From positions 1 to 36,903 of the IMG/VR virus record IMGVR_UViG_3300006736_000025: DNA of 36,903 bases, one strand, 5' to 3'. This document shows, one piece after another, positions 1-6,772 of this stretch. Both the position numbers and the translations under genes were made by a program. The notes beneath the pieces were generated by a model. It made no database searches, was not told the DNA's origin, and was given only the letters and a program-made list of their open reading frames with translations. This DNA is from a virus. Within the stretch, counting starts at the first letter, position 1. The number at the start of each line of letters is the position of its first letter.

Positions 1-999
1 AAGACTATCGCTCTCTCTTTCTTCTTCAGATATTATGTTGTCAAGATAACTATGTATGTGATGCTCTTCTCCTGTGTATACTTTGAGCAGTTCCCCTATT
101 GTCATTTTATCATCGTCAATAGGAACAGACATATTTTGAACACCGCAGTCATCCCAATACATTGATAATACCAAGTACCTATCGCCAGGCATTTCGTAAT
201 TAACAACAGCACCCTCTCCAAACTTTGCCCTAATACTTTCGTTTTCCATGAGGTTCACTATTACATGGCTAACTTCAGAACCCGCCGAGTTCACCCAACC
301 ACACCCCTTGGGCATAACCAAAAGAAAAGATGGGTGGGTTGTTTTAATGTCTTTGCCCATCACACTTGACATAGCATCAGTGTTCTTACACGCCTCAACA
401 ATCTCTGGTGTAGGGTAGATAATTTTATGACCGTTCTTTACCCACCTTTGACAAGACGCAATCTGCCAAACAGCAAGTTGTTGTTCTCCATCAGGCAGAG
501 CGTACAAACACTGAAGGTGCATTCCTATTAGTGGATTGATTTTCTCTCTACCCATCATCCGTTCATAGTCTGCTCCCGCAACAGACAGTGCGGAGTTTAG
601 TTGTGGATACCCTTTTGGTTCTTTGGGTAACAGCATATTCCTCTGTTTAGAAACATCTTCAAGGCATAAAAGTTCTTTCACTGTCCCGTCTGGCAAAACT
701 TCTTTTTCGATAAGACTAGAGTTAGTGCGGAGCATTTCCAATTGTTCTTGTGTTAAGTTATCCGCATTAACAGAAGGCATACCCATACTGCGATTCATAG
801 TCTTGCCTATATTATTAAAGTTGTTGTGGGCAGGTATTCCAAATCCTCTATTGTCCTTGTACCTACCACCTCTGCAAGTGCGGTTAGCCTTTGCAAATGC
901 CTCATCCATGCCACCCTCTTCTTTGAGTTTGTCATTGTACTTTCTTTGCTCTTTAAGAAATGCTTCTTCGCGCTTTGCTTGCCTACTCTTTCTTTTCAT
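1..999 (-). CDS. Unidentified phage protein, C-terminus beyond the left edge
   Basis: An uninterrupted minus-strand frame of 333 codons starts at the ATG at 999 and runs off the left edge, so the C-terminus is missing. The N-terminus is very basic (MKRKSRQAKREEAFLKEQRK) and likely helical. Later segments such as GCGWVNSAGSEVSHVIVN look like an ordinary globular protein. No signal peptide or membrane segment is seen. The start overlaps the stop of the 58-residue gene upstream (ATGA), and AAGGCGG lies about 7 bases before the ATG, which supports coupled translation. It is the third gene of a unit that begins at the promoter at 1354-1382. I do not recognise the family. A role in host takeover or DNA metabolism would be only a guess from position. 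Confidence 0.8.
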   Translation of the reverse strand, partial: MKRKSRQAKREEAFLKEQRKYNDKLKEEGGMDEAFAKANRTCRGGRYKDNRGFGIPAHNNFNNIGKTMNRSMGMPSVNADNLTQEQLEMLRTNSSLIEKEVLPDGTVKELLCLEDVSKQRNMLLPKEPKGYPQLNSALSVAGADYERMMGREKINPLIGMHLQCLYALPDGEQQLAVWQIASCQRWVKNGHKIIYPTPEIVEACKNTDAMSSVMGKDIKTTHPSFLLVMPKGCGWVNSAGSEVSHVIVNLMENESIRAKFGEGAVVNYEMPGDRYLVLSMYWDDCGVQNMSVPIDDDKMTIGELLKVYTGEEHHIHSYLDNIISEEERESDSL

Positions 1000-1172
1000 C
1001 TTATCCGCCTTGCTTCGTAGAGACTTTTCCTGCCTCTCCACATATTGTTAAAGTCTTCAGCATCTTTTACCGCTTCACGGCGAAACTGGTATCGTGCTTT
1101 TCGTCTGTTGTTACCTTCCATCCATTGTTTAGATGTTGTAACCCAAATGCCCCAATGTTTTTTAATCTTCAT
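996..1172 (-). CDS. Small basic hypothetical protein, 58 aa
   Basis: A 58-codon minus-strand gene starts at ATG 1172, with AAGGAG 7 bases upstream, and stops inside the start codon of the next gene (ATGA overlap). The product begins MKIKKHWGIWVTTSKQW and is rich in Arg and Lys (RRKARYQFRREAVKD). It has no membrane segment and no recognised domain. Its start lies inside the last codons of the lipoprotein gene upstream. The strong ribosome site, the tight overlaps on both sides and the consistent frame make it very likely real. The charge would suit nucleic-acid or protein binding, but no function can be assigned. Confidence 0.75.
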   Translation of the reverse strand: MKIKKHWGIWVTTSKQWMEGNNRRKARYQFRREAVKDAEDFNNMWRGRKSLYEARRIR

Positions 1173-1326
1173 CACAGCACTCCTTGTCTGCGATTCTTTT
1201 TAAGGACTCTTGGACAGGGGGTAGTGATGCTTGATACCAACTATCATAGCCATCAGGAAGTCTTGCTCCTCCACTTGTGCAGGACTGCATCATCAGGAAG
1301 ATTAGTACAATAAAGTTTTTGGTCAT
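1162..1326 (-). CDS. Putative small lipoprotein, 54 aa
   Basis: This 54-codon gene starts at ATG 1326 with AAGGAG 7 bases upstream, about 20 bases from the predicted transcription start of the promoter at 1354-1382. The N-terminus MTKNFIVLIFLMMQSC has a Lys, a hydrophobic stretch and a Cys at position 16 preceded by Ser, which resembles a lipoprotein signal with a loose lipobox (Met at -3). The mature part would be only 39 residues, with LPDGYDSWYQ and a C-terminal KECCDED. Small phage lipoproteins include outer spanins (Rz1) and superinfection-exclusion proteins such as T5 Llp. The absence of lysis neighbours and of a proline-rich body argues against Rz1. As first gene behind a strong promoter, an exclusion-type role is possible but unproven. 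Confidence 0.7.
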   Translation of the reverse strand: MTKNFIVLIFLMMQSCTSGGARLPDGYDSWYQASLPPVQESLKRIADKECCDED

Positions 1327-1353
1327 TGGGGTTCTCCTTGTTGAGTTATAGGT

Positions 1354-1382
1354 ATTATACCATATAATATACTTCTTGTCAA
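1354..1382 (-). promoter_or_regulatory. Consensus sigma70 promoter, minus strand
   Basis: On the minus strand there is a perfect -35 TTGACA (1382-1377), a 17-base spacer and a perfect -10 TATAAT (1359-1354). TGG directly before the -10 gives an extended -10. Transcription would start near 1347 and read the lipoprotein gene at 1326 and the two genes after it. All 12 consensus bases match, so host RNA polymerase should read it without an activator. Confidence 0.85.
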
Positions 1383-1383
1383 G

Positions 1384-1743
1384 TCATGTTTTAAACTTTT
1401 TTCCTAACACCCCATTATCTTCGGGTTCTTGTTCTGGAACACCTGATTCTCCAAGAGCAAAATCTTCTTCTCCTCGCTCTCTGCACATAAGTCTCTTAAA
1501 ATCTTCGTCTTCAAGTTGGTGTATAACTACATCAATTGGCGGATGATGATTCCAAACGCCATCAGATTCTACTTTTACTCCGCCCCTAATTAAATCTACA
1601 ATCCAAATCTTAGCGGGGAGTATTTTTCCGTTAGCACAAAAACGCCTTGTTCCTCGTGGGTCGTCTTCTTGGTGACTATCTATTTCAACCGAAGAGTAAT
1701 CCTCTGGGTGTTTTTTTGAAAGAAACCACTTCTCATCCGACAT
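1384..1743 (-). CDS. Acidic hypothetical protein, 119 aa
   Basis: The start chosen is ATG 1743 (MSDEKWFLSKKHPEDY), which has AGAGGG about 8 bases upstream. An in-frame TTG at 1761 would add six residues but has no better ribosome site. The gene overlaps the end of the upstream gene by 11 bases. The product is hydrophilic and acidic, especially near the C-terminus (EPEDNGVLGKKFKT). A central segment ILPAKIWIVDLIRGGVKVE looks like beta strands of a small fold. No recognised domain. It ends just before the promoter of the next unit, and no hairpin terminator is seen between them. Confidence 0.7.
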   Translation of the reverse strand: MSDEKWFLSKKHPEDYSSVEIDSHQEDDPRGTRRFCANGKILPAKIWIVDLIRGGVKVESDGVWNHHPPIDVVIHQLEDEDFKRLMCRERGEEDFALGESGVPEQEPEDNGVLGKKFKT

Positions 1744-2164
1744 TGTGGTGTCCCTCTTCAATCTCTACAAGAGTGTTGATAGTAGAACCATTTAGAACCA
1801 CAGGCATTGTTGGTCGCTCGTCTTCAATACCAAATAATTTTTGCCACATGGGAGCATCCACAACAGCAGGAACAAGTAAACCTTTTATCGAGAATGGCTC
1901 TGCTTGGTGGTTTGTTGGAACTGCAATAATTTTATCGCCATCGTGTGTTGTTTCAAAAGAAAGTTTACCGTTGTGAACAGTTCCTATTCCCATTAACTTT
2001 CCATACCCACCCCAAGTAAGCCACGCCCATATATCTGTTTGTGATTCCTTTGCAAAAAGTAACCTACACTTACAAATACCCTTTGGTGTAGTTTCAGTTT
2101 TCATTACACTGCCCAATACATCACCCAATGAGTCGCCAAATATCTTCGTATATTCTTTTGCCAT
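1733..2164 (-). CDS. Hypothetical protein, 143 aa
   Basis: The gene starts at ATG 2164 with AGGAAAC a few bases upstream and lies 9 bases after the stop of the DNA polymerase gene, so both are likely on one transcript. The product (MAKEYTKIFGDSLGDVLGSV) is soluble, with repeated Trp and Gly-rich turns (DIWAWLTWGGYGKLMGIG). It has no signal peptide, no membrane segment and no motif I recognise. Position suggests a DNA-metabolism accessory, but that is inference only. Confidence 0.7.
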   Translation of the reverse strand: MAKEYTKIFGDSLGDVLGSVMKTETTPKGICKCRLLFAKESQTDIWAWLTWGGYGKLMGIGTVHNGKLSFETTHDGDKIIAVPTNHQAEPFSIKGLLVPAVVDAPMWQKLFGIEDERPTMPVVLNGSTINTLVEIEEGHHNVG

Positions 2165-2173
2165 TACTGTTTC

Positions 2174-3985
2174 CTATATGTTTGACCACGATGTTCTACT
2201 AATCCCGCCATCAACAAGAAGGGGGATTCCTAAGTCTAGTGTCGTGGATACCATTATGTTTTCTATATGTTCTCTGATGTCGGGGCTTTCAATCGCTTCG
2301 ATAGGACCTTCAAACAAGAACTCATCATGCACAACCGCCCTTACTGTAACACCTGCATTCCTTAACAGTTCGTCATTGTCTACCTCTATTAACCGTTCTT
2401 TTGCGATGTCTGCCGCAGTTCCTTGAACCGCAGTGTTAAATGCTTTGTGGGTGAAGTCCGAGTCTAAAGACCGCCTTCTTCCTGTTAGTGTTCTTATCCA
2501 CCCTCTTGATTTTGCTCTTTGCGTAGCCAAGGTTGCAACTTGTTTAATCTTGGGGAACTTTTTGTGGTAAGTATTAAGTATTTTTGCAGACTCTTGCTCT
2601 GCTTCTTTTCTACCCAACGATTCAGCGAGGGAACTAATAAGGGAGCGTTCCCCCATTCCAAAAGCAATTCCGAAGTTTACAGTCTTGGCGGGTTTTCTTT
2701 CAATTCCACAAAGTTTCGCAATGTAACTATGAAAATCTGTTGCGGGGTCTTTTTCATACACAGAGAAAATGTTTTCATCTCTTGTTAATGACGCAATAAC
2801 CCTGTACTCTATTTGTGAATAGTCTAGGGATAAGAAAGAATTACCAACGGCAGGAACAATAAACTCTTTTGCTTCTTTATTAAGTTGTTGCATATTTGGT
2901 TGCGCACAAGCCATTCTACCTGTTGCTACTGTTTGTCGGTACATTGGGTGCATCCGTTCATCTTCATCAATGTAGGACAACCAACCCTCTGCATATAGAC
3001 TTATAAATTGTGAGCGTTCTCGGTACTTATCTATTAAGTAGAAGAACCGAGATAGTTTTTTGTCTGCAATCACATCTTCTAATTCCATATACCCGTGTAC
3101 CGCTTCTGAGTTCATAGATATTGACCCTTTTTCAGTAACACTAATAACAGGAAGTTTAAGAACCTTAGTAACAAAAGTTGCAAGTGCGGATGGGGATGAT
3201 GGATTCACCTCCCCATAACCCAACCCGTTAATCTCTGTTTCAATCTTTGCCAGTTGTGTTTGCGAAGTTTCTCTCGCCATAGACATTGCTTCTGTATCAA
3301 CAACGATTCCTCTTTTTTCGATGTTGAATAGTGTTTGCGTTAGTTCTATCTCTAAGTCCCACACATTATCAATGCCCTCATACTTTCGCCTCTGTATCTC
3401 TTTCCACAGTTCACGGTTCATTCTTACATCAGCACAAGCGTACTCCCCCATAATGTCAGCAGGAACATCACCATAGTCTTTTGTTTGTCTGCTTTTTAGT
3501 TCTGCTTTTATAACTTCCTGCTCGTCTGCCTCTATTCCACACCACGCTTTTGCAAGTGGCTTCAACCCATAACCATAGTTCTTGGATTGCATATCTACAA
3601 GTTTGGCTAAGGTTAGCGAGTCTACCATTTTTGTGTTAATCTCAATACCCTCAACCGACAGGAAGTGGGCATCAAATTTTATGTTATGGTTTACCCACTG
3701 CTCACTTCTATCTATGAGAGTTTGTATAAAACCCACAACCATAGATACCTCAATGTTGCTTACTTCCCCACCAAACAACAAATCATTTGGTTTGTGACGA
3801 ACAGGTAGATACCAAGCATCATTACAATCATCATAGGTAAATGCTACCCCGCAGATTCTATCGCCCATGTAAGGTAGAGTAGCCCCCCTGTTTATATTGC
3901 CCGATACCGTTTCAACATCGAGATATAAGGTGTCTATTTTATCTGGTATTTTAGGGAAGATGTCTTTGGCTAAATGCTTAGGCAT
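2174..3985 (-). CDS. Family A DNA polymerase with 3'-5' exonuclease domain
   Basis: This is the replicative polymerase of the phage, related to E. coli Pol I Klenow and T7 gp5. Residues below are counted from ATG 3985. A DEDD exonuclease domain shows YLDVET (D23, E25), then NHNIKFDAHF and YACADVRMN. The polymerase domain shows motif A SLDYSQIEYR (D388), motif B RKPAKTVNFGIAFG (R430, K434, F438) and motif C VHDEF (D554, E555). All catalytic carboxylates are present. F438 matches E. coli Phe762, and F442 replaces Tyr766. At 603 residues it has no 5' nuclease domain and is shorter than T7 gp5 (704). An in-frame GTG at 3997 is an alternative start. The start overlaps the stop of the upstream gene by 8 bases. 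Confidence 0.95.
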   Translation of the reverse strand: MPKHLAKDIFPKIPDKIDTLYLDVETVSGNINRGATLPYMGDRICGVAFTYDDCNDAWYLPVRHKPNDLLFGGEVSNIEVSMVVGFIQTLIDRSEQWVNHNIKFDAHFLSVEGIEINTKMVDSLTLAKLVDMQSKNYGYGLKPLAKAWCGIEADEQEVIKAELKSRQTKDYGDVPADIMGEYACADVRMNRELWKEIQRRKYEGIDNVWDLEIELTQTLFNIEKRGIVVDTEAMSMARETSQTQLAKIETEINGLGYGEVNPSSPSALATFVTKVLKLPVISVTEKGSISMNSEAVHGYMELEDVIADKKLSRFFYLIDKYRERSQFISLYAEGWLSYIDEDERMHPMYRQTVATGRMACAQPNMQQLNKEAKEFIVPAVGNSFLSLDYSQIEYRVIASLTRDENIFSVYEKDPATDFHSYIAKLCGIERKPAKTVNFGIAFGMGERSLISSLAESLGRKEAEQESAKILNTYHKKFPKIKQVATLATQRAKSRGWIRTLTGRRRSLDSDFTHKAFNTAVQGTAADIAKERLIEVDNDELLRNAGVTVRAVVHDEFLFEGPIEAIESPDIREHIENIMVSTTLDLGIPLLVDGGISRTSWSNI

Positions 3986-4355
3986 ATTCGTATTCACTCG
4001 ATTCGTTATAGTGCTTTTGTAACCACCACTCTAGTATTGCATCAGACTCTTCTCTATCTAGTCTAGCACCCGACCTTCTTTTTGGGTTACTTTTTGTTCG
4101 TGAAACTATTTCCCCTACATATAAGTTTACATCATGGGGATGCGAGAATCCAAATGTGGTTTGAACAAACCCCAACTCTGGCTGTGTCTTAAAGGGTGTG
4201 AGGTCTGGCTTACCCAACCTAAACCACTCAGAAAATGCTTCTGAAATGATACCCCCAATAGAAGCGTTGTTTGTTCCCATTGCTCTTCTGTGTACAGACA
4301 AAACCTTCAGTTCTGTATGTAAATCTTCTCTCACCGACATTCTAAATGTCTTCAT
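3978..4355 (-). CDS. Putative ribbon-helix-helix-type DNA-binding protein, 125 aa
   Basis: The start at ATG 4355 has AAAGGAG 7-8 bases upstream. The N-terminus reads as a strand followed by two helices: FRMSVREDLHTELKVLSVHR, then SIGGIISEAFSEWFRLG. This spacing resembles CopG/Arc-type ribbon-helix-helix proteins, though it is not a clear family match. The rest has a basic stretch (RTKSNPKRRSGARLDREE) and no membrane segment. It sits between the repeat-rich non-coding region at 4533-4838 and the polymerase gene, with which it overlaps. That position fits a regulator or origin-binding protein, which is inference. Other readings, such as a generic phage protein with a chance RHH-like helix pair, remain possible. 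Confidence 0.6.
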   Translation of the reverse strand: MKTFRMSVREDLHTELKVLSVHRRAMGTNNASIGGIISEAFSEWFRLGKPDLTPFKTQPELGFVQTTFGFSHPHDVNLYVGEIVSRTKSNPKRRSGARLDREESDAILEWWLQKHYNESSEYEYA

Positions 4356-4394
4356 GTGTAACTCCTTTTATTTAGTGATTCGTATTTGTTTGTC

Positions 4395-4423
4395 ACTATA
4401 TCATACTATCGTCTTGTTGTCCT
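4395..4423 (-). promoter_or_regulatory. Possible sigma70 promoter upstream of the RHH-like gene
   Basis: On the minus strand AGGACA (4 of 6 matches to -35), a 17-base spacer and TATAGT (5 of 6 matches to -10) lie 40-68 bases before the ATG at 4355. It would transcribe the RHH-like and polymerase genes. The match is much weaker than the promoters at 1354, 5368 and 5432, which would fit regulated expression. Confidence 0.4.
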
Positions 4424-4532
4424 GCTTGTCGTTAATTTATCGAGATGTCAATAGGTGACGAGATGACAAGTTCCTATCATCTTGTACTTTCATCACCACT
4501 TTTCACTATTTTACCTCTTTTTTCTCCTAAAT

Positions 4533-4838
4533 GTGTGACCATAGAAGTATTTTCTAAAACCAACCTAGCAGAAGCAAAAACAATGATTAGGGGGGTGTTT
4601 TGAAAATGGTGTGACCATAGTGACCGTACCTCCTTATAGGCAGTTTACACAGCCCCTTGTGCCACAATGACAACATGACATTAGTTAGTTATTATTCTTA
4701 ATAAAAGGAAACATGGTCACTATGGTCACACAATAAGAAAAGGGTTAAAAAACAGGGTTCTTGGCATCATAAAGCAAGAAAAGTTGTGTGACCATAAAGC
4801 AAAATTTATCATCACACTCGGTCACACTCGGTCACACC
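4533..4838. repeat. TGTGACC repeat field with 17-base inverted repeat; candidate origin
   Basis: The non-coding stretch 4356-4866 holds many copies of one short motif. GTGTGACCATAG occurs at 4533-4544 and again at 4609, where it is followed by a second GTGACC (4609-4625). The exact reverse complement of that 17-mer, GGTCACTATGGTCACAC, is at 4715-4731. GTGTGACCATA recurs at 4786-4796. Two tandem 10-base units (GGTCACACTC type) at 4811-4838 give three closely spaced GTCACAC cores. GTGACC cores repeat with 9-10 base periods, as in iterons or operator arrays bound on one face of the helix. An AT-rich stretch lies at 4730-4755. The neighbours are the RHH-like gene and the polymerase. A replication origin or a multi-site operator are the two best readings. 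Confidence 0.6.
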
Positions 4839-4866
4839 AATATCACCATGTTTTTATAACCCCTCG

Positions 4867-5190
4867 TCATTCTGCCATCAAATCCCAATCTATATCGTCC
4901 TCCTCTGGGTCATCAAACCAATGGTCATACCAATCAGTTCCTTCTAGTTCAAGAGTCCCAATCTCCTTCCCGTCTTCTTTCATTATTACTACTGTGATTG
5001 TGGCACTTGTTACTTCAATTTCTGCACCACACGGAGGGTCGTTCGCCGCATCTTCCATCCTGCCCCCTTGATACCCGCCATAGGAAGGTGTACCTTCTAC
5101 CTCAATTTCTGCGGATACAACACAATCCCACTCTACACCTAGAATCGTGATTTTTGCATCATCTTTTTCTTTCGATATTGTTTGGCTCAT
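4867..5190 (-). CDS. Acidic hypothetical protein, 107 aa
   Basis: The start is set at ATG 5190 (MSQTISKEKDDAKITILG), which has AAAAAGGAAAC just upstream. Upstream in-frame ATGs lie inside the preceding zinc-ribbon gene and lack such a site. The body alternates hydrophobic residues in a beta-strand pattern (ITILGVEWDCVVSAEIEVEG; ATITVVIMKED), and the C-terminus is very acidic (WFDDPEEDDIDWDLMAE). That tail resembles DNA mimics or the C-terminal tips of ssDNA-binding proteins, but the family is not recognised. It overlaps the zinc-ribbon gene by 32 bases in another frame and is the last gene before the repeat field. Confidence 0.7.
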   Translation of the reverse strand: MSQTISKEKDDAKITILGVEWDCVVSAEIEVEGTPSYGGYQGGRMEDAANDPPCGAEIEVTSATITVVIMKEDGKEIGTLELEGTDWYDHWFDDPEEDDIDWDLMAE

Positions 5191-5329
5191 TTTCGTTTCC
5201 TTTTTGGTTTTCTTCATCACATTCTGTGCAGTAAAAGTCATCATCAATCATTACCCCAAAATCAACCGATTCTACCTTGAGGCATTTGTCACATATTCGG
5301 TGCATCATTAAGTACCACCATTCTTTCAT
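5159..5329 (-). CDS. Small zinc-ribbon-like protein, 56 aa
   Basis: A 56-codon gene reads MKEWWYLMMHRICDKCLKVE, with CDKC (C13, C16) and CTEC (C34, C37) about 17 residues apart. This is the spacing of a small treble-clef or ribbon zinc site. The tail is polar (NQKGNENEPNNIERKR). It is the first gene after the minus-strand promoter at 5368-5396, whose transcript would start about 30 bases upstream of the ATG. The ATG at 5329 has only a weak ribosome site. An internal ATG eight residues in (MMHRICDKC) is preceded by GGTGG and may be the true start. Small phage zinc ribbons often bind nucleic acid or host proteins; no specific role is visible. Confidence 0.65.
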   Translation of the reverse strand: MKEWWYLMMHRICDKCLKVESVDFGVMIDDDFYCTECDEENQKGNENEPNNIERKR

Positions 5330-5367
5330 TATCTTATTTTTTAGAGTTCATTTGTTCACGAATGCGT

Positions 5368-5396
5368 AGTATACCACAAAGTATATGTCTTGTCAA
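5368..5396 (-). promoter_or_regulatory. Strong sigma70 promoter, minus strand
   Basis: On the minus strand TTGACA (5396-5391), a 17-base spacer and TATACT (5373-5368), with TGG before the -10 giving an extended -10. It reads leftward into the zinc-ribbon gene and possibly through the repeat field to the polymerase. It lies 36 bases from the divergent plus-strand promoter. Confidence 0.8.
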
Positions 5397-5431
5397 CCCC
5401 TAGATAAAACAAAATTTTTTCTTCAACCCAC

Positions 5432-5460
5432 TTGACAGGGTATATTGATTAGTGTATAAT
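5432..5460 (+). promoter_or_regulatory. Consensus sigma70 promoter, plus strand
   Basis: Perfect TTGACA (5432-5437), a 17-base spacer and perfect TATAAT (5455-5460). Transcription would start near 5467 and read the gene at 5501, then the replication operon to the terminator at 11792-11831. The leader is about 34 bases and contains AAGGAG. Confidence 0.85.
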
Positions 5461-5500
5461 ACACCACGAGTACAACATAACTTTAACCAAGGAGTAAACA

Positions 5501-5650
5501 ATGACCGCCAAACCTAAAAGTAAGATATACGAAATAGCCTCACAGCAATCGAAGTTAATAGATGAGTTGATAGTTATGCTTAAAGACGCTCACGAAAAAT
5601 TAGAGTTACTAGGAACACAACTAAAAGAACAAAGGGAACAAAATGTCTGA
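5501..5650 (+). CDS. Small helical hypothetical protein, 49 aa
   Basis: A 49-codon gene starts at ATG 5501, with AAGGAG at 5489-5494 and a 6-base spacer, about 34 bases from the predicted start of the plus-strand promoter. The product begins MTAKPKSKIYEIASQQ and looks almost entirely alpha-helical, with heptad-like leucines (LIDELIVMLKDAHEKLELL), so a short coiled coil is likely. It overlaps the next gene by 8 bases. As first gene of the early plus-strand operon it may act on a host or phage regulator, but no family is recognised. Confidence 0.75.
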   Translation: MTAKPKSKIYEIASQQSKLIDELIVMLKDAHEKLELLGTQLKEQREQNV

Positions 5651-5996
5651 ACACAAAGAAAACCAAGAACCACTTCCATGTAGTAAGGAAGCGATTGCAC
5701 AAGCACAAAAAGATGACCAACTTGCAGAATCGTTGGGTAGTATGGCTGAAAAAATAAGCGAACACCTAGATGAACACAAAGCAAACCAAGAATCAAAAGC
5801 CCACGAACACGATAGGGCGGTGGAGTTCTTAGGTTCTCTGCGGGGTAGGTACATCATGGCACAAGCACTTCACTATGCCATCGAAGCATTAGATTCAGTA
5901 GAAGGCGTACATAAAGAAGTATCTAATCTTGATGATATGAGATACATTCGTGATGAACTTTTTAACTTTCCAATACAGATTCCACAAACACAATGA
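5643..5996 (+). CDS. Hypothetical helical protein, 117 aa
   Basis: It starts at ATG 5643 with AAAGGGAA just upstream, overlaps the 49-residue gene by 8 bases, and its end overlaps the next start by 4 bases (ATGA). The sequence is hydrophilic and rich in Glu, Gln, His and Lys. EHKENQE near the N-terminus and EHKANQE around residue 45 form an imperfect internal repeat. No membrane segment or known domain is visible. Its place in the early operon suggests an accessory role. Confidence 0.75.
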   Translation: MSEHKENQEPLPCSKEAIAQAQKDDQLAESLGSMAEKISEHLDEHKANQESKAHEHDRAVEFLGSLRGRYIMAQALHYAIEALDSVEGVHKEVSNLDDMRYIRDELFNFPIQIPQTQ

Positions 5997-6262
5997 CGAT
6001 GCAAGAATGGCAACAGCCACCCCCACACCCCGAAGATTCTCGATACCCCGAAGATGGCTTTACAACCAACACACCTTCTGAAGAAGGATACTGGCTCACA
6101 AACAGAGGACTCAAGAGAGTCAAACGAGCAAGCATTCGTGCAGGAATCAAGTGGGATAGAGTGGCTTCAGACCCAGAAGAAGCACTTATATTTGTGGAGA
6201 TGGTGGAGTGGGATGCAGAAAAATTAAATGATATGGGCGTAAACCACGATGACATACGATAG
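5993..6262 (+). CDS. Hypothetical protein, 89 aa
   Basis: The start at ATG 5993 overlaps the previous stop (ATGA). A second ATG two codons later is an alternative. The N-terminal third is low-complexity and Pro-rich (QQPPPHPEDSRYPEDGF), followed by a basic helix (LTNRGLKRVKRASIRAG) and an acidic C-terminus. No known motif. Translational coupling with its neighbour and the consistent coding pattern support it as a real gene. Confidence 0.7.
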   Translation: MTMQEWQQPPPHPEDSRYPEDGFTTNTPSEEGYWLTNRGLKRVKRASIRAGIKWDRVASDPEEALIFVEMVEWDAEKLNDMGVNHDDIR

Positions 6263-6313
6263 AGTATACTATTCACTAATAACAGAATCCAGAATCCAGA
6301 ATCGAGAAATAAA

Positions 6314-6748
6314 ATGACAGAACTATTAGATGTAAACCCAGACACATACCCCACTGATTTCACAATTTTGAATCAGGGGCAATTCCTCTCTACATTCAAA
6401 CAGTGTATTGATGACATTGATAAGATAAATGCTTTTGCAAAACGATTGTCAGGAATTAAACAGTCCTTACAACAAGAAGCAATTAAGCGTTGCAACTCAG
6501 AAGAAATATCGAAATTAGCAGGTGACGGAATCACTATTACAGTCAAGGAAATGCCTGTTGTGAAACTAGACCCTGAAACAGATTGGTCAAGCGTATTGAC
6601 AAAACTGTGTGACGATGGTTATGCTCACATGGTACAAAGAAGGTTGTCGGCAGGAAAACTCCGAGAAGAATCGGACGCAGGGTATCGTTTACCCGATGGC
6701 GTAACTATCGAGGAAATTCAAGTCGCTAACCACAGACGAAGTTCGTAA
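6314..6748 (+). CDS. Hypothetical early protein, 144 aa
   Basis: The gene starts at ATG 6314 after a 51-base gap that contains a short direct repeat (CAGAATC type, three near copies) and only a weak GAGAAA ribosome site. The product has an N-terminal half rich in helices (FKQCIDDIDKINAFAKRL) and a C-terminal half with beta-like stretches (DGITITVKEMPVVKL). It lies directly before the ssDNA-binding candidate, so a replication or recombination accessory role is plausible. No family is recognised. Confidence 0.7.
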   Translation: MTELLDVNPDTYPTDFTILNQGQFLSTFKQCIDDIDKINAFAKRLSGIKQSLQQEAIKRCNSEEISKLAGDGITITVKEMPVVKLDPETDWSSVLTKLCDDGYAHMVQRRLSAGKLREESDAGYRLPDGVTIEEIQVANHRRSS

Positions 6749-6772
6749 ATTTAGAAACAAGGAATCAGAACT

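Noticed and set aside
5580-5857. Several minus-strand hydrophobic open frames opposite the early plus-strand genes
   Set aside because: They are antisense to helical, Glu/Lys-rich coding sequence, which yields Phe/Leu-rich reverse frames by composition.
6242-6270. Promoter before the gene at 6314 (TATACT at 6265)
   Set aside because: The bases at the -35 position do not resemble TTGACA and the gene is within an operon.
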